Shown: positions 33,764 to 42,675, counted from the stretch's first letter. The stretch: DNA of 64,000 bases from Gallaecimonas xiamenensis 3-C-1 (GCF_000299915.1 NZ_AMRI01000023.1:1-64000); one strand, 5' to 3'. Notes: generated from the letters alone by a model not told the origin. A program made the numbers and translations.

Positions 33764-34507
33764 ATGCGCGCACTGCTTCTGGCTGGCTTGGTTGCCACCC
33801 CCGCTTTCGCCGGCCTGCAATGGCAAGACAACAGCCTGAGCTACCTGTACGGCCAAAACTTCAAGGTCAACGCCGACACACAACAGACCCTGACCTTTGA
33901 GCATGTCTCCGGCTGGGACTTTGGCGATCTCTTTTTCTTCACCGACGGTACCCGTTTTAACGGTGTGCAAGGGGACAACACCACCTATTACGGCGAGTTC
34001 AGCCCGCGCTTTAGCGCCGGCAAGCTGAGCGGCAAGGACCTGTCTTTTGGCGTGGTCAGCGACCTGCTGCTGGCCACCACCTATGAATTTGGCGAAGGGG
34101 ACGTCAACACCCTGCTGGTGGGCCCGGGTTTTGACCTCAAACTGCCTGGCTTCGACTTCTTCCAGCTGAACTTCTACAAGCGCCTGCCCCGTGGCAGCAA
34201 GAACCGCGACGGCGAAACCTTCCAGATCACCCCGGCCTGGAAGATGAGCTTCCCGGTGGGCGACAGCCAAGTGGTGTTCGACGGCTTTATCGACTGGGTG
34301 GTGGACAACGACGGCAGCTACCATGCCAACCTGCACATCAACCCCCAGCTCAAGTACGACCTGGGCCCGGCTGTGGGCCTGGCCAAGAACAAGCTGTTTG
34401 TGGGTATCGAGTACGACTACTGGAAAAACCGCTTCGGCATCAAGGACACTGACGCCTTTCGCACCGACCAGAGCGTGACCAACCTGCTGGTGAAATACCA
34501 CTTCTAA
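33764..34507 (+). CDS. OmpK/Tsx-like outer-membrane nucleoside channel
   Basis: The 247-residue protein has a signal peptide (1-15, ending AFA). Beta-barrel strands alternate hydrophobic and polar residues and include GLQWQDNSLSYLYGQNFKV, DLFFFTDGTRF and EIDYDYWKNRFGIK-like segments, ending LVKYHF with a C-terminal Phe. This matches the Tsx/OmpK nucleoside-specific porin family at normal length. It should pass nucleosides across the outer membrane. The start at 33764 is set by AGAGGAG 5 bases before it. A terminator follows immediately. Confidence 0.85.
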   Translation: MRALLLAGLVATPAFAGLQWQDNSLSYLYGQNFKVNADTQQTLTFEHVSGWDFGDLFFFTDGTRFNGVQGDNTTYYGEFSPRFSAGKLSGKDLSFGVVSDLLLATTYEFGEGDVNTLLVGPGFDLKLPGFDFFQLNFYKRLPRGSKNRDGETFQITPAWKMSFPVGDSQVVFDGFIDWVVDNDGSYHANLHINPQLKYDLGPAVGLAKNKLFVGIEYDYWKNRFGIKDTDAFRTDQSVTNLLVKYHF

Positions 34508-34508
34508 T

Positions 34509-34535
34509 AAAAAAGGGCCCTGGGGGCCCTTTTTT
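34509..34535. terminator. Bidirectional terminator after the OmpK-like gene
   Basis: AAAAAAGGGCCC / GGGCCCTTTTTT with a TGG loop gives T6 on either strand. The minus-strand membrane gene ends at its edge. Confidence 0.9.
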
Positions 34536-34761
34536 ATCGTGCCGCTTTTACCAGGCCCCAGCTCACCCAGGGCAGCATCAGCCAGCTCAGCAGCAGGCTC
34601 CAGCCATTTGGCGGCGCCAGGGCCAGCCATAACCCAGTCATGGCCGCCAGCAGCAGCACAAACAGCCAGGGCCTATCCCCCTGCTGGCGCCGCTGGCATC
34701 CCCGGTAAATGGGGAACAACCAAAGGGTCAGCGTCATAAAACGCAGTGCTATCCAAATCAT
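34534..34761 (-). CDS. Small membrane protein, function unknown
   Basis: The 75-residue protein starts MIWIALRFMTLTLWLFPIYRG and has three likely helices (residues 1-17, 27-45, 50-68), with a Cys-Arg-rich loop between. The start at 34761 is chosen for GGAGG 8 bases upstream. It diverges from copA, and its start is only about 110 bases from that gene's ATG, so the two promoters are close. No family recognised. Confidence 0.6.
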   Translation of the reverse strand: MIWIALRFMTLTLWLFPIYRGCQRRQQGDRPWLFVLLLAAMTGLWLALAPPNGWSLLLSWLMLPWVSWGLVKAAR

Positions 34762-34818
34762 CTTTCCGCCCTCCTTGGCTGCGCGCAGTTTAGCCAACTG
34801 TTTACCCTGACTCAATGC

Positions 34819-34849
34819 TTGACCTTGAAGCCACTCCAGGGTTTAGGCT
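34819..34849 (+). promoter_or_regulatory. CueR-type (MerR-family) copA promoter
   Basis: TTGACC (34819-34824) and TAGGCT (34844-34849) are separated by 19 bases, the over-long spacer typical of MerR-family control. Between them an imperfect dyad (ACCTTG ... CAGGGT, 34822-34842) resembles the CueR site ACCTTCC-N-GGAAGGT. It lies 25-55 bases before the copA ATG. CueR bound to Cu(I) would untwist the spacer and activate. No cueR gene is in the window. Confidence 0.7.
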
Positions 34850-34873
34850 GCTTTCACAACCAAGGAGCGAATC

Positions 34874-37093
34874 ATGAGTCAAGCAGTACACCTCGCCCTG
34901 CTGGGCGTTAGTTGTGCCGGTTGCGTGCGCAGTATCCAGGGGGCCTTGGACGCCGTACCCGGGGTAGAGAAAGCCGACGTCAACCTGGCCGACCGCAGCG
35001 CCCACATCGAGGGCAGCGCCGACGCAGCGCAGCTGATCGCCGCCATCCAGGCCGCCGGTTATGACGCCAGACCCCTGTCCGGTGATGACGAGGCGGACCT
35101 GGACACCCAGGCCCAAGCCGAGGCCACCCACCTGAAAAAGCTCTGGTGGCAAAGCGGCGCCGGCCTGGCCCTGGGTGTCCCCCTGATGGCCTGGGGCCTG
35201 CTGGGTGGCGAGATGATGGTCACTACCCTGGCCAGCCGCATTACCTGGGGCCTGCTGGGGCTGCTGACCCTGGCCATACTGGTGCTGGCCGGCGGCCACT
35301 TCTACCGAGGCGCCGCCAAGGCCTTTGGCCATCACCAGGCCAACATGGACACCCTTATCGCCCTTGGCACCGGCAGTGCCTGGCTCTATTCCATGGCGGT
35401 GGTGCTCTTGCCCCAGGCCTTTCCCGAAGGGGCCCGCCACCTCTACTTTGAAGCCAGCGTGATGATCATCGGCCTTATCAACCTGGGCCAGGCCCTGGAA
35501 GTGCGGGCCAGGGGCAAGACCTCGGCCGCCCTTCGCCACCTGCTGGGGCTTAAAGCCAAGACCGCCCGGGTGGTCAGGGGCAACAAGGAGTCGGACATAC
35601 CGGTGGCAGCTGTGCTGGCCGGCGATCTGCTGCGGCTGCGCCCCGGTGAGACGGTACCGGTGGACGGCAGCGTCAGCGACGGCACCGGCCTGGTGGACGA
35701 AAGCATGCTGACCGGCGAACCCATACCGGTGGAAAAAGCCGAAGGGGATATCCTCAAGGCCGGCACCCTGGTGCAAAAAGGCAGCCTGCTCTTTACCGCC
35801 ACCGGGGTCGGCAAGGACACGGCCCTGGCCCGCATCATCGACCAGGTCAAAAGGGCCCAGGGCTCCAAGCCCAGTATCGGCCGCCTGGCCGACCGCATCG
35901 CCGGGGTCTTTGTGCCTGTGGTGGTAGTGATCGCCCTGCTGGCCGCCCTGGCCTGGTACAACCTGGGGCCGGCGCCGGCCCTTAGCCATGCCCTGGTGGT
36001 GCTGACCTCGGTACTGATCATCGCCTGCCCCTGCGCCCTTGGCCTGGCCACCCCCATGTCGGTGATGGTGGGGGTGGGCAAGGCGGCATCGGCGGGGGTG
36101 TTGATCCGCAACGGCGAAGCCCTGCAGACCCTCGACAAGATAGACACCCTGGTGCTGGACAAGACCGGCACCCTGACCCAAGGCCGGCCGCAAGTGGTGG
36201 CGGTACACCCCTTTGGCGACACCGACCTCAAGCCCCTGGTAAAAGCCCTGGAGCAAGGCTCCGAACACCCCTTGGCCCAGGCCCTGCTGGACTGGGCCGG
36301 GGATGTTTCAGCCCCCGCCCTGGAAGGGTTTGACACCCTGGCCGGCCAAGGGGTCAAAGCTACCCTGGCCGGCGACACCCTGCTGCTGGGCAACCAGCGG
36401 CTGATGGACCACTACCAGGTGGACACCCAGGCCAGCGTCGAACCCGGCCAGGCGCTGATGGCTCAGGGTGCCACCCCGGTTTACCTGGCCAAGGGCAAGA
36501 CGCTGCTGGCCCTCTTTGCGGTGGCAGACCCGGTCAAACCGGATAGCCAAGCCGCCCTGGACGCCTTGAAAAAGCAAGGGTTGCAGCTGGTGATGCTGTC
36601 CGGTGACCGCCATGCCACCGCCGAGGCAGTGGCCCGCCAACTGGGTATAGACCAGGTCATCGCCGAGGTATTGCCGGAGCAAAAAGCCGACGCCATCAAG
36701 GCGCTGCAGGCCCAGGGCCGCAAGGTGGCCATGGTCGGGGACGGCATCAACGACGCTCCGGCCCTGGCCGCCGCCGATGTGGGCATGGCCATGGGCACAG
36801 GCACCGACGTGGCCATGGCCTCGGCAGACCTGACCCTGATGCGCGGTTCCCTGGCCGTGGTGGCGGACGCCATCGCCATCTCCCGCGCCACCCTTGGCAA
36901 CATCAAGCAGAACCTGTTCGGCGCCTTTATCTACAACAGCCTGGGCATTCCCGTTGCCGCCGGCCTGCTCTACCCCCTGACCGGCACCCTGCTGAGCCCG
37001 GTGGTGGCCGGCGCCGCCATGGCCCTGTCGTCGGTCACTGTGGTGTCCAATGCCAACCGGCTGCGCCGCTTTAAAACCGGAGGCCGGCCATGA
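34874..37093 (+). CDS. copA: Copper-exporting P1B-type ATPase
   Basis: The 739-residue protein has one N-terminal HMA domain with GVSCAGCV (Cu site CxxC, about residues 12-18), then eight membrane helices. The CPC motif IIACPCALGLATP sits in helix 6 and the phosphorylation site is DKTGTLT. Other features are the TGEP actuator motif, an SEHPLAQALLDWA (HP) motif and GDGINDAPALA. It exports Cu(I) from the cytosol, here with one HMA rather than the two of E. coli CopA. It lies behind a CueR-type promoter and overlaps the methyltransferase start by four bases. Confidence 0.95.
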   Translation: MSQAVHLALLGVSCAGCVRSIQGALDAVPGVEKADVNLADRSAHIEGSADAAQLIAAIQAAGYDARPLSGDDEADLDTQAQAEATHLKKLWWQSGAGLALGVPLMAWGLLGGEMMVTTLASRITWGLLGLLTLAILVLAGGHFYRGAAKAFGHHQANMDTLIALGTGSAWLYSMAVVLLPQAFPEGARHLYFEASVMIIGLINLGQALEVRARGKTSAALRHLLGLKAKTARVVRGNKESDIPVAAVLAGDLLRLRPGETVPVDGSVSDGTGLVDESMLTGEPIPVEKAEGDILKAGTLVQKGSLLFTATGVGKDTALARIIDQVKRAQGSKPSIGRLADRIAGVFVPVVVVIALLAALAWYNLGPAPALSHALVVLTSVLIIACPCALGLATPMSVMVGVGKAASAGVLIRNGEALQTLDKIDTLVLDKTGTLTQGRPQVVAVHPFGDTDLKPLVKALEQGSEHPLAQALLDWAGDVSAPALEGFDTLAGQGVKATLAGDTLLLGNQRLMDHYQVDTQASVEPGQALMAQGATPVYLAKGKTLLALFAVADPVKPDSQAALDALKKQGLQLVMLSGDRHATAEAVARQLGIDQVIAEVLPEQKADAIKALQAQGRKVAMVGDGINDAPALAAADVGMAMGTGTDVAMASADLTLMRGSLAVVADAIAISRATLGNIKQNLFGAFIYNSLGIPVAAGLLYPLTGTLLSPVVAGAAMALSSVTVVSNANRLRRFKTGGRP

Positions 37094-37731
37094 GCGTGAC
37101 TCCCGAAGAACTGGGCCGCCAGCTGCGCACCCCAAGCGGCCCCCTGGGTTTGAAGGTGGCCGAGGGTATGAACCAGACCAACCAGCAACTGATCGCCTAC
37201 TGCCAGGAGGCCTTGGCCCTGGCGCCGGGGCAATCGCTGTTGGAAGTGGGGCCGGGCAACGGCCAGCATGTGCCGGCGCTGCTGGCTGGGCTGGCCGGTA
37301 GCCGCTACCTGGGCTTGGATCTGTCTCCGGACATGGTGGCCGCCGCCCAGGCCCACAGCAGCCCGCAGATCCGCTTTGAACAGGGAGACTTGCTCAGCCA
37401 CCCCCTGCCCGGCCCCTTCGACAAGGCCCTGGCCATCAACGTGGCCTATTTCTGGCAGCCCCTGGTGCCGGCCCTCAAGGCCCTCTTTGAGGCCCTCAAG
37501 GTAGGAGGCACCCTGGTGCTGGGGGTGCGTGACCGGGCCACCATGGCCAGCCAGCCCCAGTTCCAAGAGGGCTTTACCTTCTTCGACGGCCCCGACTTGG
37601 CCCAGGCCCTGGAAGAGGCCGGTTTCACCGTCAGCTATCGGCAAAGGCCGGAGCACAGCGTCACCATCCTTGGCCAGCTGATGCCCAAGCAGGCCCTCAT
37701 CTATACCGCCATCAAGGAGGCAGCATGTTGA
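37090..37731 (+). CDS. SAM-dependent methyltransferase in copA operon
   Basis: The 213-residue class I methyltransferase carries motif I LLEVGPGNGQHVPALLAG, post-I YLGLDLSPDMVAAA and motif IV FDKALAINVAYFWQP, then KVGGTLVLGVRDRATMA. It is cytosolic. Its start overlaps the copA stop (ATGA), and its stop overlaps the cupredoxin gene start by seven bases, so it is fixed inside a copper operon. Its substrate is unknown. A role in copper stress (for example quinone or thiol methylation) is only suggested by place. Confidence 0.8.
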   Translation: MSVTPEELGRQLRTPSGPLGLKVAEGMNQTNQQLIAYCQEALALAPGQSLLEVGPGNGQHVPALLAGLAGSRYLGLDLSPDMVAAAQAHSSPQIRFEQGDLLSHPLPGPFDKALAINVAYFWQPLVPALKALFEALKVGGTLVLGVRDRATMASQPQFQEGFTFFDGPDLAQALEEAGFTVSYRQRPEHSVTILGQLMPKQALIYTAIKEAAC

Positions 37732-38081
37732 TAAACCTCATCGGCCTGGGGCTCATCGCCTTTGTGGTGCTCTGGTTCTGGCCAAGAAAGGCCAAGGCCT
37801 CTGCCGCCAGCGGCGCCGCTCAGGCCAGCACCATAGTGGTGGACGGCGGCGTCTATGAACCGGAGCGCCCCCAATGGCCGGCCGGGCAACCGGTGCGTCT
37901 GACCTTCCTGCGTAAAGACCCCTCCCCTTGCTCCCAATGGGTGGTCTTTGACGACATCGACGCCAGCGTCGAGCTGCCCATCAACAAGGCCCATACCCTG
38001 GAATTGCCAGCCCTGCCCCCAGGCGACTACCCCTTTCACTGCCAGATGAACATGTACCGGGGCACCCTGGTGGTGCGCTGA
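37725..38081 (+). CDS. Membrane-anchored cupredoxin-domain protein
   Basis: The 118-residue protein has an N-terminal membrane helix (LINLIGLGLIAFVVLWFW), then a cupredoxin_1-type beta domain with likely copper ligands in DPSPCSQWVVF and FHCQMNMYRGTLVV (Cys, Cys/His and Met). It faces the periplasm if the anchor is N-in. AAGGAGG precedes the ATG. It is the third gene of the copA unit and probably receives or buffers the copper exported by CopA. This ligand set (Cys...HCxM) fits the EfeO/YpvD-like cupredoxins and not classic plastocyanin. Confidence 0.85.
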   Translation: MLINLIGLGLIAFVVLWFWPRKAKASAASGAAQASTIVVDGGVYEPERPQWPAGQPVRLTFLRKDPSPCSQWVVFDDIDASVELPINKAHTLELPALPPGDYPFHCQMNMYRGTLVVR

Positions 38082-38141
38082 CCGATCCAGCCTGGTTGCC
38101 GGGCCGTATGCCCCGGCAACCCTTAGCCATACTGACTGCCA

Positions 38142-38621
38142 ATGACTGCATACCGCTTACCCGCCCTGGCCCTGAGCCTGCTGCTGGCCTTTGTTACCGC
38201 CGCCCTTGGCGCCATGGCCTCCATCGACGCCAAGGGCTTTTACGCCAGCCTGGTGCAGCCGGCCTGGGCACCGCCCCCCTGGCTGTTCGGCCCGGTCTGG
38301 ACCCTGTTGTACCTGATGATGGCCCTGGCCCTTTGGCGTTACTGGCTGAGCCCGGCCCGCCGCTGGCCAGGCACTGTGCTGTACCTGGCCCAGCTGCTGG
38401 CCAACGGCCTCTGGTCCTGGCTGTTTTTCCAATGGCATTGGGGCCTTGGCGCCCTGCTGGAGATGCTGGTGCTGTTGGCGCTGATCCTCGCCACCATCCG
38501 CGCCTTTGCCCGGGCCGACCGCCTGGCAGCGGCCCTGCTGGTGCCTTATCTGGCCTGGGTGGCCTTTGCCACGGCCCTGACCTTCAGCCTTTGGCAGGCT
38601 AACGGTGCCCTGCTGGGCTAA
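38142..38621 (+). CDS. tspO: TspO/MBR family membrane protein
   Basis: The 159-residue protein has five membrane helices and the TspO pattern FYASLVQPAWAPPPWLFGPVWTLLYLMMALALWRYW. TspO binds porphyrins and cholesterol-like lipids and is linked to tetrapyrrole or oxidative stress signalling. It follows the copper unit by 60 bases, with no terminator in between, so it may be co-expressed. Length is normal. Confidence 0.9.
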   Translation: MTAYRLPALALSLLLAFVTAALGAMASIDAKGFYASLVQPAWAPPPWLFGPVWTLLYLMMALALWRYWLSPARRWPGTVLYLAQLLANGLWSWLFFQWHWGLGALLEMLVLLALILATIRAFARADRLAAALLVPYLAWVAFATALTFSLWQANGALLG

Positions 38622-38688
38622 AGGACTTGTCCTTGGCGGTTGGCCCCTTTACCCTCGGGGCCGGAACCATAAGACAAGGATGCCCAAT

Positions 38689-39339
38689 ATGACCTCACTT
38701 TCCCCGGCGGCCCAGCGCAAGGCCGCCTCTGAAGCCCTGCTTCGTGACCGCCAGATCCCCATCAACCCCCACCTGCCCCATGTGGAAGACGAAATCGAGT
38801 GCCAAGCCCGCAGTACCGAAGAAGTCGCCTGGCGGGCCATGGCCCTGCTGTTGGTGGCGGTGAAAGGCGAAGGGCTGGAGCAGGACATTGTCGAGCAGAT
38901 CCTGGCCGACTACCGCCTGGCTCCACACCTGAGCCCTGAGGAGCAGGACTTTGTTGCCAACCTCGACCCCAGCGAGCACCAACGTATCCAGTTTTCCTGG
39001 CGCTACGAAGCAGCCTGGACCCTGCTGTGGGCCCTGGGCTATGTGGCAGAGCTGGGCGAGCCCACGGCCATCTGCGACGTCCCCATGGCAGTGCAACTGA
39101 TGCAGCAAAGGCCCCCGGAGCAATTTATTGCCGACGCCAAGCTGCGGTCCCAGGGCGAGATCCTCGATGCCACCGACCTTATCTACCGCACCCACTGGGC
39201 AGTGGTGGACGCCCGCCTCAAGGGGCAGGAGGCGCCGGCTGACCTTATCCCCGGCGTGGTGATGGAGCGCCATCACGCCCTCAATTGGCTGGTGGGTTAT
39301 CTGGACCAGCCCTGGGACCAGGTGTCCACCGACACCTGA
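38689..39339 (+). CDS. DUF4272 protein
   Basis: The 216-residue protein starts TSLSPAAQRKAASEALLRDRQIPINPHLPHVEDEIE and carries the TEEVAWRAMALLLVAVKGEGL helix typical of DUF4272, followed by FSWRYEAAWTLLWALGYV. It is soluble, alpha-helical and of unknown role. I prefer the ATG at 38689 because AAGGA lies 8 bases upstream; the ATG at 38680 overlaps that site. A terminator follows. Confidence 0.75.
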   Translation: MTSLSPAAQRKAASEALLRDRQIPINPHLPHVEDEIECQARSTEEVAWRAMALLLVAVKGEGLEQDIVEQILADYRLAPHLSPEEQDFVANLDPSEHQRIQFSWRYEAAWTLLWALGYVAELGEPTAICDVPMAVQLMQQRPPEQFIADAKLRSQGEILDATDLIYRTHWAVVDARLKGQEAPADLIPGVVMERHHALNWLVGYLDQPWDQVSTDT

Positions 39340-39350
39340 CCCCGACCTAG

Positions 39351-39372
39351 GCGGCCAGGGGCCGCTTTTTTT
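39351..39372 (+). terminator. Rho-independent terminator after the DUF4272 gene
   Basis: The GCGGCC / GGCCGC stem with an AGG loop is followed by T7, 11 bases after the stop. Confidence 0.85.
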
Positions 39373-39471
39373 GGCCCCTGCCCTCCCCCCTGGCTCAGAG
39401 GCCGACTAAGTTTGTTAACGGAGTGTTTCCACTTAGTGAGACACCGTAACAAGACCACTTAGGGGGAGTAC

Positions 39472-41940
39472 ATGAAATACCGGCCATCCACCCTGGGCGC
39501 CGCCGTTGCCGCCTGCCTGACCTTCTACCAACTGCCAGCACTGGCTGCCGACAACCAGGGCGCCGAAGAGGACATAGAACGGATCCTCACCATAGGCTCC
39601 CGCTTTTCATCCCGCACCGCCACCGAGACCCCGGCCCCTGTCGACCTTTTATCGGCCAACGACCTGCTGCGCACCGGCGCCACCGAACTGGGCAAGGCCC
39701 TGCAATCCCTGGCCCCCAGCTTTAACTTTTCGTCCACCACTGTGTCGGACGGCTCCGACATCATCCGCCCCGCCACCCTGCGCGGCCTGGGCCCCGACCA
39801 GGTACTGGTGCTGGTCAACGGCAAGCGCCGCCACCAGCAGGCCCTGGTCAACGTCCAGGAAACCATCGGCAAGGGCAGCGCCGGCTATGACATCAACGCC
39901 ATTCCCATGAGCGCCGTGGCCCGCATCGAGATACTGCGGGACGGTGCCGCCGCCCAGTACGGCTCGGACGCCATCGCCGGTGTCATCAACATCGTCCTCA
40001 AGGAAGGCACAGACCGCACCGAGGTGGGCCTGGAAGCGGGCCAGACCTACGAAGGGGACGGGGAAACCCTGGTGGCCTCGGTCAACCATGGCATCGACCT
40101 GGGGGGTAAGGGCTTTTTGAACCTCACCGCCGAGTACCGGGACAGGGGCGACACCAACCGCGCCTCCAAGGCCACCTTGGAGTCCACCGGCGGCCAGCTG
40201 ATCGGTGACTGGTGGGACGAAAACGGCCAGCCGGTCACCAGGCTGCGCATCGGCGATGCCGACAGCGAGAACAAATACCTGTGGGCCAACGGCGAATACC
40301 GCCTGGGCCAGGAGCTAGACCTGTATGCCTTCGGCGGCTACTCCAAACGGGAAGGGGAAAGCTTTGGTTTCTACCGGGGTGTAGGCCACCCCCGGGTCAT
40401 TCCCGCCCTCTACCCCCAGGGCTTTTTGCCCCAGCTCAACACCGAAGTGGAAGACGCCTCCCTTGGCCTTGGTATCAAAGGGGCCATGGGCCTGGATTGG
40501 ACCTGGGACGCCTCAGTGGTGACCGGCCAGTCGGAGTTTCGCTTCTACTCGGCCAACTCCGCCAACGTCTCCTGGTACTACGAACCGGCGCCGGGGGGCG
40601 GCATCTACGCCGATACCCCCACCACCGCCTTTGACGGCGAGCTGATCTTCAATCAGACCACCTTCAACCTGGACTTGGCCGGGTCGGTGGACATAGGTGC
40701 CAGCAACCCGCTGCTGCTGGCCCTGGGCCTGGAGCTGCGCCGTGACGGCTACGAGATCAACAAGGGCGATCTCTGGTCCTACGCCTATGGCCGCACCGAC
40801 GACGCCAGCATCGACATCATCAATACCGACGTGGGAGGCCTGACCGACCCCGGTATCCAGGGTTTTCCCGGCTTCAAGCCCAGCACCGAAGTGGACGAAA
40901 ACCGCGACAGCTACAGCCTCTACCTGGACAGCCAATACGACCTCAGCGACGACTGGCTGGTGGCGGCGGCCCTGCGCTACGAAGACTACGACATCGCCGG
41001 CGACAACCTTTCCTACAAGCTGTCCAGCCGCTATGCCTTGAGCGACAAGTTGTCGATCAGGGGCACCCTGTCCACCGGCTTTCGCGCCCCCGGGGTGCAG
41101 CAGATCTACTACAGCCAGGTGCTCACCAACCTGGTCAACGGCACCCTGGTGGAAACCGGCACCATCGCCAACAGTTCGCCCCTGGCCCGGGAGTTCGGCA
41201 TCAGCGACCTGAAGAAGGAAACCTCCACCGACATCAGCCTGGGCCTGGTGGCCAGCCCCATGGACGGCCTCAACATCACGGTGGACGCCTATCAGATCAA
41301 GATTGACGATCGCATAGTGCTGTCCGAAGCCATCAGCGGCGGCAACGCCACCATAGACCAGCTGCTGGCCGACAACCGCCTGGGGGCGGCCCAGTTCTTT
41401 ACCAACGCCATCGACACCACCACCAAGGGGGTCGACCTGGTGGCGGCCTACACCCTGGACCTGGCCGGGGGTGACCGCTGGGGCCTGAACCTGGCCTTCA
41501 GCTGGGTGGACACCGAAGTGGACGCCGTCCATTCCAGCTCATCGCTGATCCCCGCCGACATGCTCTACTCCGACACCCAGCGCCTGCGTATCGAAGAGGG
41601 GCAACCGGGGGAAACCGCCACCCTGTCCAGCAACTACAGCACTGGTGACTGGGACTTCAACCTGGCCTTCCACTACTACGGGGAAGTGTCCGGCTCGGCC
41701 TTTACCGGCATGAAGAAGACCTGGAGCAGCCAGTGGCTGACCGACCTGTACGTCCGCTACCACTTCACCGACAGCCTGGCCCTGACGGTGGGCGCCAACA
41801 ACCTCTTTGACCAATACCCGGACGACTGGGGCGCCGAAGGCGACATCTTTGCCCAGGCCGGCTTCCAATACGGCTGGGAAACCCTGCCCTTTGGCATCAA
41901 CGGTGGCTACTACTACGGCCGCCTTAACTGGACCTTCTAA
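39472..41940 (+). CDS. TonB-dependent outer-membrane receptor
   Basis: The 822-residue protein has a signal peptide (ending ALAADN), a TonB-box region (ERILTIGSRFSSRT), a plug domain (about 50-165: LRTGATELGKALQSLAPSFNFS, RPATLRGLGPDQVLVLVNGKRRHQQ, EILRDGAAAQYGSDAIAGVINIVLK) and a barrel ending LNWTF. No N-terminal signalling domain. GGGGGAG precedes the ATG. It stands alone, with no obvious substrate-processing neighbours, so the ligand (siderophore, haem, carbohydrate or other) is unknown. Confidence 0.9.
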   Translation: MKYRPSTLGAAVAACLTFYQLPALAADNQGAEEDIERILTIGSRFSSRTATETPAPVDLLSANDLLRTGATELGKALQSLAPSFNFSSTTVSDGSDIIRPATLRGLGPDQVLVLVNGKRRHQQALVNVQETIGKGSAGYDINAIPMSAVARIEILRDGAAAQYGSDAIAGVINIVLKEGTDRTEVGLEAGQTYEGDGETLVASVNHGIDLGGKGFLNLTAEYRDRGDTNRASKATLESTGGQLIGDWWDENGQPVTRLRIGDADSENKYLWANGEYRLGQELDLYAFGGYSKREGESFGFYRGVGHPRVIPALYPQGFLPQLNTEVEDASLGLGIKGAMGLDWTWDASVVTGQSEFRFYSANSANVSWYYEPAPGGGIYADTPTTAFDGELIFNQTTFNLDLAGSVDIGASNPLLLALGLELRRDGYEINKGDLWSYAYGRTDDASIDIINTDVGGLTDPGIQGFPGFKPSTEVDENRDSYSLYLDSQYDLSDDWLVAAALRYEDYDIAGDNLSYKLSSRYALSDKLSIRGTLSTGFRAPGVQQIYYSQVLTNLVNGTLVETGTIANSSPLAREFGISDLKKETSTDISLGLVASPMDGLNITVDAYQIKIDDRIVLSEAISGGNATIDQLLADNRLGAAQFFTNAIDTTTKGVDLVAAYTLDLAGGDRWGLNLAFSWVDTEVDAVHSSSSLIPADMLYSDTQRLRIEEGQPGETATLSSNYSTGDWDFNLAFHYYGEVSGSAFTGMKKTWSSQWLTDLYVRYHFTDSLALTVGANNLFDQYPDDWGAEGDIFAQAGFQYGWETLPFGINGGYYYGRLNWTF

Positions 41941-41961
41941 GCCAAGGGACTGTGCTGCTGT

Positions 41962-42013
41962 CAAGCCCCGCTGCCACCGGCGGGGCTTGCCAAGGACTGG
42001 CGCCCGCCAGTCC
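41962..42013. repeat. Two successive hairpins after the TonB receptor gene
   Basis: CAAGCCCCGC / GCGGGGCTTG (41962-41989) is followed by GGACTGGCG / CGCCAGTCC (41994-42013). Neither has a T-run, so they are not standard terminators; they may act in RNA stability or as a rho-assisted stop. Confidence 0.5.
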
Positions 42014-42054
42014 ATAACCTAAGCTTGAACTCCTAACCTCTCCTGGGAGCCGAT

Positions 42055-42675
42055 ATGAAAACCTTCCTGATAGCCCTGACCGCCCTGATGCCCCTGGCGG
42101 CACTGGCCGGCCACCACACCCGTTTCGAGCAACTGGATAAGGACGGTAACGGCCTGATCAGCCAAAGCGAGTTCGCCAAAGGCAAAGGCAGTGCCAACGC
42201 CTTCAAAGCCCTGGACAAGGACGGTGACGGCAACCTCAGCCCCGGCGAATTTGCCGCCATGAAAGCCGAGCACAAGGCCATGAAGGACAGAGGCCAGATG
42301 ATGCAGGGCGATGGCAAGATGATGGACAAAGGCCAGATGATGCACGGCGACGGCAAGATGATGGACAAAGACCAGATGATGCACGGCGACGGCAAGATGA
42401 AAGACAAGGGCATGATGAAGGACGACATGGCCGCCAAGGGCATGCACGGCATGCCGTCATTCGACGCCTTCGACAAGGACGGTAACGGCAGCATCTCCAA
42501 AGACGAATTCGACAAGGCCCACCGCAGCATGGCCAAAACCGAAGGCGAACAGGGCAAGATGATGATGGGCCACAACAGCGACGAACGCTTCAAAGCCATG
42601 GACAGCAACGGCGACGGCCAGATCTCTCGGGCCGAGTTTGACGCCTACCACAAGGACATGCCCAACAAGCATTGA
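42055..42675 (+). CDS. Periplasmic EF-hand protein with Met-rich repeats
   Basis: The 206-residue protein has a signal peptide (1-17, LAALAG) and four EF-hand loops: DKDGNGLISQSE, DKDGDGNLSPGE, DKDGNGSISKDE and DSNGDGQISRAE. Between the second and third lies a Met/Lys/Asp-rich insert of three 13-residue repeats (GQMMHGDGKMMDK type, about residues 80-118). It probably binds calcium. The repeated Met and His residues also suit Cu(I) or Ag(I), as in CopA/PcoC-type Met motifs, but that is inference. It is monocistronic. Confidence 0.8.
   Translation: MKTFLIALTALMPLAALAGHHTRFEQLDKDGNGLISQSEFAKGKGSANAFKALDKDGDGNLSPGEFAAMKAEHKAMKDRGQMMQGDGKMMDKGQMMHGDGKMMDKDQMMHGDGKMKDKGMMKDDMAAKGMHGMPSFDAFDKDGNGSISKDEFDKAHRSMAKTEGEQGKMMMGHNSDERFKAMDSNGDGQISRAEFDAYHKDMPNKH
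42292..42408 (+). repeat. Three in-frame 39-bp tandem repeats
   Basis: Units 42292-42330, 42331-42369 and 42370-42408 each encode 13 residues of the form (G/D)QMM(Q/H)GDGKM(M/K)DK. They differ at a few positions. In-frame tandem repeats allow length change by slippage without frameshift, so the number may differ between strains. Confidence 0.85.

Noticed and set aside
41962..42013. The two hairpins as rho-independent terminators
   Set aside because: No T-run follows either stem on either strand.
42292..42408. Tandem repeats as a possible CRISPR array
   Set aside because: The units abut without spacers, stay in frame and encode a repeated peptide.
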